The notes below the pieces were generated by a model, which did no database searches, had not been told where the DNA came from, and saw nothing but the letters and a program-made list of their open reading frames with translations. From an uncultured Prevotella sp. (GTDB lineage Bacteria > Bacteroidota > Bacteroidia > Bacteroidales > Bacteroidaceae): DNA of 10,659 nt. This document shows positions 5,373 through 10,659 of the stretch, one piece after another. The position numbers were made by a program, and so were the translations under genes. The stretch covers positions 1-10,659 of the forward strand of contig CAKQFW010000061.1 of assembly GCA_934230965.1 (NCBI GenBank), read 5' to 3'. Numbering within the stretch: position 1 is the first letter of the stretch; each line of letters begins with the position of its first letter.

Positions 5373-7622
5373 ATGAAACATCTTCTTTTTTCAGTGTTAC
5401 TGTCGACGACGGCTACCGTGGGCGCACAAGCCCAGCAGCCCATATACCTCGACAACACGCGCCCTGTAGAAGAGCGCATTGACGATGCCATCAGCAAGAT
5501 GACGCTACAGGAGAAAATCAGAATTATTCATGCACAAAGCAAGTTTTCATCGGCCGGCGTGCCACGATTGGGCTTTCCCGACTTCTGGACCGACGATGGC
5601 CCTCACGGTGTGCGCCCCGACGTGCTGTGGGACGAGTGGGAGCAAGCCGGACAAACCAACGACTCGTGCGTAGCCTTTCCAGCGCTCACCTGCCTGGCAG
5701 CCTCCTGGAACCCCACCCTCTCACACCTTTACGGCCATAGTCTGGGCGAAGAGGCGCTGTATCGTGGCAAGGATATGATTTTGGGCCCTGGCGTAAACAT
5801 ATACCGCACACCCCTCAATGGCCGCAACTTTGAGTATATGGGCGAAGACCCCTTCCTCACCTCTACCATGGTGGTGCCCTACATTCAGGGCATGCAGGCG
5901 CTAGGTGTGTCGGCCTGTGTAAAGCATTATTGCCTGAACAACGACGAAGAAAACCGCTTCAACGTAAACGTAAAAGTTTCCGACCGCGCCCTGCACGAGA
6001 TATACTTGCCTGGCTTCAAGGCCGCCATACAGCAAGGCAAGTCGTGGGCCATCATGGGCGGATATAACATTTACAACGACGAGCACTGCTGCCATAACAG
6101 CATAACGCTGAACAAGATACTGAAAACCGACTGGCAGTTTGATGGCGTTGTGGTGAGCGACTGGGGTGGCGTGCACGACACCGACCAAGCTGTGCACAAC
6201 GGCCTCGACATGGAGTTTGGCTCATGGACCAACGGCCTGACCGCTGGCGCCAGCAACGCCTACGACAATTATTATCTGGCTCTGCCCTACCTCAATGGCA
6301 TAAAAGCGGGCAAATATACCACGCGCGAGCTCGACGACAAGGTGCGCCGCGTGCTGCGCCTGTTCTATCGCACCACCATGAACCCGCAGCGCCAGCACGG
6401 CTTCTTGTGCTCTGACGCCCATTATGATGCGGCCCGCAAGATAGCCCAAGAGGGCATCGTGCTGCTGCAAAACAAGAACAACGTGCTGCCCCTACAGCTG
6501 AAACAGGGCGCGCGCGTGCTGGTAGTAGGCGAAAATGCCGTGAAGATGATGACCGTGGGCGGCGGCAGTTCGTCGCTCAAGGTGCAAAAAGAAATTTCGC
6601 CCCTCGATGGTTTGAAGGCACGTCTGGCGCTGGCTGGCATAACTGTCGACTATGCCCGAGGCTATGTGGGCGACGTTACAGGTGCCTACAATGGCGTTAC
6701 TACAGGCCAAAACCTTGCCGACAATCGCTCGGCTGAAGAGCTCATAGCCGAGGCTGTGCAGAAAGCTAAGACTGCCGACTATGTGATTATGTTTGGCGGA
6801 CTGAACAAGAGCGACTATCAAGACTGCGAGGGTCACGACCGCAAGCACTACGAGTTGCCCTACAACCAAGATGCCCTGATTGAGGCTCTGACCAAAGCCA
6901 ACCGCAACATGGTGTATGTAAACATTTCGGGCAACGGCGTGGCCATGCCCTGGAAAGACAAGGTGCCCGCCATTGTGCAAGGCTGGTATCTGGGCTCTGA
7001 GGCTGGCGAGGCGCTGGCCGACGTGCTGAGTGGCGACGTATGTCCCAGCGGAAAGTTGCCCTTCACATGGGTGAAAGGCTTAAACCAGGTGGGCGCCCAT
7101 GCGCTGAACACTTATCCTGGCGTGTGGCGTAAAGAGGGCGGACAGAAAACACCTGGCAACATTATTGACGAAGAGTATAAAGAAGGCATATACGTGGGCT
7201 ATCGCTGGACCGACCTGAAGCGTCAGCAGCCCCTCTTCGCCTTTGGTCATGGCCTGAGCTACACCACCTTTAGGCTCAGCAACCTTCGTGCCGACAAGGC
7301 CGAGATGCAGCGCGATGGCAACATCACCTTCACCGTAAACGTAACCAACACGGGCCGCGTGGCGGGTGCCGAAACCGTGCAGCTGTATATTCACGACCAA
7401 AAGGCATCGGTAGATCGCCCCGTGAAAGAGCTGAAGGGCTTTAACAAGGTGTGGCTGCAGCCTGGCGAGAGCAAAGACGTTACCATCACGATCAACAACG
7501 CTGCCCTCAGCTTCTACGACGAGGCCAAGGGCCAGTGGCGCTCTGAAGATGGTGTGTTTGAGGCGTGGGTAGGCAACGCCTCCGACAATTTGAAGCTGAA
7601 GAAAGTCTTTAAGCTGAAATAG
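5373..7622 (+). CDS. Secreted glycoside hydrolase family 3 (beta-glucosidase-like)
   Basis: This 749-aa protein has a signal peptide (MKHLLFSVLLSTTATVGAQA, cleavage before QQPIY), so it acts in the periplasm or outside the cell. The N-terminal (beta/alpha)8 domain covers about 30-350, with sugar-binding motifs TDDGPHGVR (D74 or D75), KHY (184-186) and the nucleophile Asp in VVVSDWGG (D263). The second alpha/beta domain (about 355-570) carries the probable acid/base Glu in CEGHDR (E486). The typical GH3 junction FAFGHGLSYT (622-631) leads to a C-terminal fibronectin-III-like domain (about 650-745). Length and domain order are complete. The family releases terminal beta-linked sugars; exact specificity (glucose, xylose or other) cannot be read here. 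No SusC/SusD or other carbohydrate genes are adjacent. The ATG at 5373 is chosen because it starts the signal peptide. The TAG stop overlaps the first bases of the palindrome at 7621. Confidence 0.93.
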   Translation: MKHLLFSVLLSTTATVGAQAQQPIYLDNTRPVEERIDDAISKMTLQEKIRIIHAQSKFSSAGVPRLGFPDFWTDDGPHGVRPDVLWDEWEQAGQTNDSCVAFPALTCLAASWNPTLSHLYGHSLGEEALYRGKDMILGPGVNIYRTPLNGRNFEYMGEDPFLTSTMVVPYIQGMQALGVSACVKHYCLNNDEENRFNVNVKVSDRALHEIYLPGFKAAIQQGKSWAIMGGYNIYNDEHCCHNSITLNKILKTDWQFDGVVVSDWGGVHDTDQAVHNGLDMEFGSWTNGLTAGASNAYDNYYLALPYLNGIKAGKYTTRELDDKVRRVLRLFYRTTMNPQRQHGFLCSDAHYDAARKIAQEGIVLLQNKNNVLPLQLKQGARVLVVGENAVKMMTVGGGSSSLKVQKEISPLDGLKARLALAGITVDYARGYVGDVTGAYNGVTTGQNLADNRSAEELIAEAVQKAKTADYVIMFGGLNKSDYQDCEGHDRKHYELPYNQDALIEALTKANRNMVYVNISGNGVAMPWKDKVPAIVQGWYLGSEAGEALADVLSGDVCPSGKLPFTWVKGLNQVGAHALNTYPGVWRKEGGQKTPGNIIDEEYKEGIYVGYRWTDLKRQQPLFAFGHGLSYTTFRLSNLRADKAEMQRDGNITFTVNVTNTGRVAGAETVQLYIHDQKASVDRPVKELKGFNKVWLQPGESKDVTITINNAALSFYDEAKGQWRSEDGVFEAWVGNASDNLKLKKVFKLK

Positions 7623-7740
7623 TTGACAAGTTGACGAGTTGACGAGTTGACGAGCTGTTTGCTTTGTTGTTCAAGCCCTAAATAATAACGCTGGGCTTGG
7701 TAGCAGCTCGTCAACTTGTCTACTCGTCAACTCGTCAACT
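7621..7740. repeat. Octamer-built palindrome, copy 1
   Basis: Two 37-nt arms (7621-7657 and 7704-7740) are complementary at 34 of 37 positions. The left arm is four 8-bp units (AGTTGACA, then AGTTGACG three times) plus AGCTG; the right arm is CAGCT plus four complementary units (CGTCAACT, TGTCTACT, CGTCAACT, CGTCAACT). The loop holds a second hairpin, CAAGCCC (7672-7678) with GGGCTTG (7693-7699). The first two bases of the repeat supply the AG of the GH3 stop codon TAG. It may end transcription of the GH3 gene although it has no proper T run. A related copy lies at 8442-8600, so this is a dispersed repeat family. Confidence 0.85.
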
Positions 7741-7754
7741 TTCCCCAAAATAAT

Positions 7755-7785
7755 TTTGTAGTTTGCATATAATGTTATAAGTTTG
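7755..7785 (+). promoter_or_regulatory. Bacteroidetes-type promoter for the 183-aa gene
   Basis: TTTG (7755-7758) and TAAGTTTG (7778-7785) are separated by 19 nt, an exact match to the Bacteroidetes consensus. Transcription would start near 7790, with a leader of about 105 nt. The 10-mer AGTTTGCATA occurs both at 7760-7769 and, overlapping the -7 box, at 7780-7789. The promoter begins 15 nt after palindrome copy 1, so the 183-aa gene does not depend on read-through from the GH3 gene. Confidence 0.65.
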
Positions 7786-7895
7786 CATAACAGAAAAGCA
7801 AACGCTTTTTCATTAACTATACCGCCCAAGGGTTGCCCACCGTAAAATAACAGCAACAACTTCCATAAATATAAAAACTCAAGAAACAAGAAATA

Positions 7896-8447
7896 ATGGA
7901 AAACAAACCCACCGTCGACATTAACGCGATTGAAAACAAGTTTAAAGAAGACCTGCACCGCTACCTCACGTCAATAGGAAAGGTAGACGAGCGTATGCCC
8001 GAGGCCCCCGACCTTGAAGAGCTGTGGCCCAAGTTGGCCGAAAGCTACCTGCCCGACGGCGTGCGCGAGTTTGCCGCCTACCCCACAGCAGCCCTGGGCT
8101 GGATGATGTATCTGGGCATGGCCGTAGCCAAATATTGGGACGAAGACTGGGAACTATACAGCAAGGTAGAAGACCTATACCGATATCTGCGCAACCGCAT
8201 CGACTTCGACCACATGGACGAATACATCCTACGCAACGTGTTGCTGCTTGATGCCGAGGCCGAACGCCAGGCCGTTGACACCGTAGCCGAATGTGCCTCG
8301 CGCACCCATAACCTGTTGCTGCACCAGCACCTCGAGCCCGGCACCCCCGAAGCCTTCCATGCCTTTGTGGCCGCCCTACACCAACTTTACCTCATGGGCG
8401 TGGCCATGCAGCTCAACGCGCTGGGGTATCATATGAGGCTTAGTTAA
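7896..8447 (+). CDS. Unrecognised helical protein, 183 aa
   Basis: I do not recognise this family with confidence. The protein is acidic and probably mostly alpha-helical, with no signal peptide and no clear membrane segment, so it is likely cytoplasmic. Notable features are a conserved-looking aromatic block (PTAALGWMMYLGMAVAKYWDEDW, within about 63-86), a YRYLRNRIDFDHMDEYI stretch (95-111), and a Leu/His-rich C-terminal half. Codon use matches its neighbours, which supports a real gene. The ATG at 7896 follows an A-rich leader without a clear Shine-Dalgarno site, as is usual here. It has its own promoter (7755-7785). It is bracketed by two copies of the octamer palindrome, and its stop codon TAA (8445-8447) lies inside the first unit of copy 2, so its C-terminus (HMRLS) may be set by that repeat. 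Confidence 0.8.
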   Translation: MENKPTVDINAIENKFKEDLHRYLTSIGKVDERMPEAPDLEELWPKLAESYLPDGVREFAAYPTAALGWMMYLGMAVAKYWDEDWELYSKVEDLYRYLRNRIDFDHMDEYILRNVLLLDAEAERQAVDTVAECASRTHNLLLHQHLEPGTPEAFHAFVAALHQLYLMGVAMQLNALGYHMRLS

Positions 8448-8600
8448 CGAGTTAACAAGTAGACGAGTAGACAAGCTGCTTGCCTTGTCGCTCTATCGTT
8501 GGGCAAAGTAGCAGCTTGTCCGCTCGGCACAGCCGCTTGCTTCAGCAAGAACTCGTCAACTCGTCCGCTCGTCAACTAACTATCAACTCGTTAACTCATT
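8442..8600. repeat. Octamer-built palindrome, copy 2 (expanded right arm)
   Basis: The left arm (8442-8478) has the same layout as copy 1: four 8-bp units (AGTTAACG, AGTTAACA, AGTAGACG, AGTAGACA) plus AGCTG. The right arm starts with CAGCTTGTC (8512-8520). It is then interrupted by two mini-hairpins (CGGC/GCCG at 8525-8535; CTTGCT/AGCAAG at 8536-8549), and resumes with units such as CGTCAACT, ending in AACTCGTTAACT (8585-8596), the exact complement of the first 12 nt. Loop ends resemble copy 1 (CTG-x-TTGC and GTAGCAGCT). The repeat fills almost the whole gap between the 183-aa gene and the metallophosphoesterase gene, leaving no visible Bacteroidetes promoter for the latter. Confidence 0.82.
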
Positions 8601-8612
8601 AACTTAAAAAAT

Positions 8613-10481
8613 ATGATCAACATTAACAAATTCTTACTAACAGTAGCGCTCATGCTCATTGGCCTCGTGCAAGGCTGGGCACAAGAGCCTTTCACCTTTG
8701 CACAGATAACCGACATTCACCTGAACAGCAACGACCCGCAGCCGCTGCAGTATCTGATGACCAGCATCGACGACATCAACAAGAACCCCGCCATCGACTT
8801 TGTGCTCGTTACGGGCGACCTGGCCGACAATGGCGACAATGCCTCGCTCGAGCAGCTGGCCTCTGCACTGAAACATCTGAACAAGAAATATTATGTGCTC
8901 ACGGGCAACCACGAAACCACGTGGAGCGAGTCGGGCATGGCTAAGTTTAGTCAGCTGTTCGGCAGCGAGCGCATGCAGTTTGAGCACAAAGGCATGCTGT
9001 TCCTCGGCTTCACCTCAGGCCCCTTCATCAAGATGGCGCTGGGCCACGTGGCACCCCAAGACATTAGTTGGGTGGCCGACGAGGTGCGCCAGCACGGCAA
9101 GGGCAAACACGTAATTATTGCCACCCACTACCCCATGCTCGAGGGCGATATTGACAACTGGTCGGAGGTGACCGATGCCTTTCGCAAGCTCAACATCACG
9201 GCCTTCATTGGCGGACACTATCACCGCAACAAACACTTCTCATACGATGGCATACCGGGCTTCCTCTCACGCTCGAACCTGAAAGACCAAAACGGAAAAA
9301 CAGGTTACAGCCTGTGGCACGTAACGGCCACCGACTCGCTCATCGTAGCCGAGAAAAACCCTGGCGAGGCAGAACGCCCATGGGGCGGCATCTCGCTCAA
9401 AAAACAATATTACGACCCACAGGGCCATGCCAAGGTCTACCCCGACTATAGCATAAACAAGCAGTATGCTGGCAAGGTGGCCGAGCAGTGGCGCATCAAG
9501 AGCGGACGCAGCATATACGCCTCGGCCGCTTGCTGGAAGAACAGCGTGTTTGTGGGCGACGTTACGGGCATGATGACAGCCTACGACAAGGCCACAGGCA
9601 AGGAGCGCTGGCACTTTCAGGCCGACAAAAAAATTGTGGGCACGCCAGCCGTGGTTAACGGCGTGGTGGTGTTTGGCACCACGGGCGACCGCATTTATGG
9701 CCTCGACGCCCGCACAGGTAAACAGCTGTGGCACGTAGACACTACCCTGCCCATCATGGGTGCCGTGGCCACCGATGGCAAGACGGCCTACATAGGCGGC
9801 AGCGACCACAAGATGCACGCCATCGATGCCCGCACGGGCAAAGAGCGCTGGGTGTTTGACGGCGTGAAAGGATACATCGTTACACGCCCCTTGCTCACAC
9901 AGGGCATGGTGGTGTTTGGCGCGTGGGATAGCAACCTGTATGCGCTGAACCAAAAAGATGGCCAACTGCTTTGGACATGGAAACACCCCAAGGGCGGTCT
10001 GCACTACTCGCCCGCACAGGTATGGCCTGTGGCTAACAAAGAGGCCATCTTCATTGCCGACCCGCAACGTGCCCTCACCGCCATCAGCCTGAAAGATGGC
10101 AAGACGCTGTGGCGCACGTTCCAGTCGAAGGTGCGCGAGAGCATTGGCCTGTCTGAAGACCATCAGCGCATCTTTGCCAAGACCATGCAAGACAGCATTG
10201 TGTGCTACAAGGCCACGGGCGCCGAGCCCATAGAGCTGTGGGCCACCAACTGCGGCTTTGGCTACGAACACGCCTCTACCATGATGCCTGTAAAAGCTGG
10301 CACCATGTATAGCAGCAACAAAGACGGCCTCATCATGGCGCTCGACGACAAAACGGGCCACATTAAATGGATGTATAAGGTGGGCGCATCGCTCGTCAAC
10401 ACTGTCACCATTGCCGACAAACAACACGTCATCACCACCTCTACCGATGGCGACATCGTTATGCTGGAAAGCAAACAGTAA
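8613..10481 (+). CDS. Secreted metallophosphoesterase fused to a PQQ-type beta-propeller
   Basis: This 622-aa protein starts with a signal peptide (cleavage expected after GWA at 23). The calcineurin-like metallophosphoesterase domain covers about 27-210 with the full metal-binding set: D34 and H36 (ITDIH), D69 (TGDL), N99 and H100 (GNHE), H172 (THYP), H202 and H204 (GGHYH). A linker with LKKQYYDPQG joins it to seven PQQ-like propeller motifs ending in Trp at 333, 373, 413, 454, 500, 543 and 586 (for example ATGKERW, RTGKQLW, KDGKTLW), spaced 40-46 residues, which suggests a seven-bladed propeller. The phosphatase probably removes phosphate from an extracytoplasmic substrate, and the propeller may bind it or a partner; no PQQ binding is implied. 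The substrate is unknown. The ATG at 8613 is 17 nt after the inverted-repeat end of palindrome copy 2, and no separate promoter is visible, so it may be co-transcribed with the 183-aa gene. Confidence 0.9.
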   Translation: MININKFLLTVALMLIGLVQGWAQEPFTFAQITDIHLNSNDPQPLQYLMTSIDDINKNPAIDFVLVTGDLADNGDNASLEQLASALKHLNKKYYVLTGNHETTWSESGMAKFSQLFGSERMQFEHKGMLFLGFTSGPFIKMALGHVAPQDISWVADEVRQHGKGKHVIIATHYPMLEGDIDNWSEVTDAFRKLNITAFIGGHYHRNKHFSYDGIPGFLSRSNLKDQNGKTGYSLWHVTATDSLIVAEKNPGEAERPWGGISLKKQYYDPQGHAKVYPDYSINKQYAGKVAEQWRIKSGRSIYASAACWKNSVFVGDVTGMMTAYDKATGKERWHFQADKKIVGTPAVVNGVVVFGTTGDRIYGLDARTGKQLWHVDTTLPIMGAVATDGKTAYIGGSDHKMHAIDARTGKERWVFDGVKGYIVTRPLLTQGMVVFGAWDSNLYALNQKDGQLLWTWKHPKGGLHYSPAQVWPVANKEAIFIADPQRALTAISLKDGKTLWRTFQSKVRESIGLSEDHQRIFAKTMQDSIVCYKATGAEPIELWATNCGFGYEHASTMMPVKAGTMYSSNKDGLIMALDDKTGHIKWMYKVGASLVNTVTIADKQHVITTSTDGDIVMLESKQ

Positions 10482-10496
10482 GGAAAAAAATATAGT

Positions 10497-10522
10497 AGTA
10501 TGGGGTCTCCGTGCCCCATACT
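10497..10522. terminator. Hairpin after the phosphoesterase gene, possible terminator
   Basis: AGTATGGGG (10497-10505) pairs perfectly with CCCCATACT (10514-10522) around an 8-nt loop, 15 nt after the stop codon. No T run follows on the plus strand, but an A run (10484-10490) precedes it. It therefore resembles an intrinsic terminator better for transcripts arriving on the minus strand from beyond the window, and may serve both directions. Confidence 0.55.
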
Positions 10523-10585
10523 CCAGCACCCTATCGAGCGAAAGCATTAAGAAAAATGGGCGAAAGCCTTGAAAAATTGTCTCGT

Positions 10586-10659
10586 ATCGACCGTTCCACA
10601 TGTTCATAACGGTCGATATGAACACGCGCATCGACCGTTCCACGTGTTCATAACGGTCG
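10586..10659. repeat. 44-bp-period palindromic array running off the window
   Basis: ATCGACCGTT begins at 10586 and again at 10630, a period of 44 bp. In each unit it pairs with AACGGTCGAT (10608-10617; second copy 10652 to the edge). A second, interleaved pair is ATGAACACG (10618-10626) with CGTGTTCAT (10643-10651). The units are almost identical (CCACATG versus CCACGTG in the loop). The array is cut by the window end, so the copy number is unknown. Confidence 0.75.

Noticed and set aside
5192-5482. Plus-strand frame of 96 codons upstream of and overlapping the GH3 start
   Set aside because: It runs through the likely promoter and leader and then out of frame into the GH3 signal peptide. 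The hydrophobic start comes from T-rich DNA.
7621-8600. Insertion sequence or composite transposon formed by the two octamer palindromes
   Set aside because: No transposase is encoded between them, the two copies lie in the same layout rather than as terminal inverted repeats of one element, and no target duplication is visible. A non-autonomous repeat family fits better.
5373-10481. Polysaccharide utilisation locus
   Set aside because: A GH3 enzyme alone is not sufficient. No SusC, SusD, carbohydrate sensor or second glycoside hydrolase is visible.
9267-10643. Long minus-strand open frame (458 codons) opposite the phosphoesterase/propeller gene
   Set aside because: It is antisense to a gene with complete motifs and a signal peptide, has an unnatural Val/His/Ala/Gly-rich composition and no recognisable domain. 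It is a by-product of G/C-rich third positions.
10586-10659. CRISPR array
   Set aside because: The 44-bp period has no unique spacers between units and no cas genes are present. The repeat is a tandem palindrome.

Overview
The window looks like a chromosomal segment from a Bacteroidales bacterium, most likely Prevotella or a close relative. The grounds are: G/C-rich coding regions separated by very A/T-rich gaps; promoters of the Bacteroidetes form TTTG-N19-20-TAnnTTTG; weak or absent Shine-Dalgarno sites; a stray C-terminal tail of the type IX secretion kind (ending KVVVK); an ECF sigma factor paired with a membrane-anchored beta-barrel protein; and a secreted GH3 glycosidase. The genus is inferred and was not tested by any search.

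Layout. Positions 1-468 (minus) hold the 5' part of a secreted protein cut by the window edge, with its own promoter near 604-635. Positions 469-1123 are A/T-rich; they contain a decayed 3' end of a type IX secretion cargo gene (823-933, minus) and a strong promoter (946-977) followed by two small palindromes, leading into an LtaS/OpgB-type membrane phosphotransferase (1124-2986). A long perfect hairpin (3012-3078) separates this from a two-gene operon: an ECF sigma factor with a TTG start (3113-3652) and, 3 nt later, a protein with an anti-sigma-like cytoplasmic end, one membrane helix, a long linker and a C-terminal outer-membrane beta-barrel (3656-4900). A terminator and a nested palindromic repeat region (4924-5081) follow. 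Next come a secreted GH3 glycosidase (5373-7622), an unrecognised helical protein of 183 aa (7896-8447) and a secreted metallophosphoesterase/beta-propeller fusion (8613-10481). The window closes with a hairpin and the start of a 44-bp-period palindromic array that runs off the edge.

How it fits together. The only clear functional unit is the sigma/anti-sigma pair, which could pass an envelope signal to transcription. The GH3 enzyme is not accompanied by SusC/SusD, so a polysaccharide utilisation locus is not supported here. The three right-hand genes share direction but are separated by repeats. The most unusual feature is a family of long palindromes built from 8-bp units (AGTTGACG and variants). 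Two copies, at 7621-7740 and 8442-8600, bracket the 183-aa gene; each begins at the stop codon of the preceding gene, and the two copies share architecture with at least one compensated base-pair change. Several unrelated palindromic families (3012-3078, 4952-5081, 7621-7740 with 8442-8600, 10586-10659) occupy nearly every gap on the right-hand three quarters of the window.
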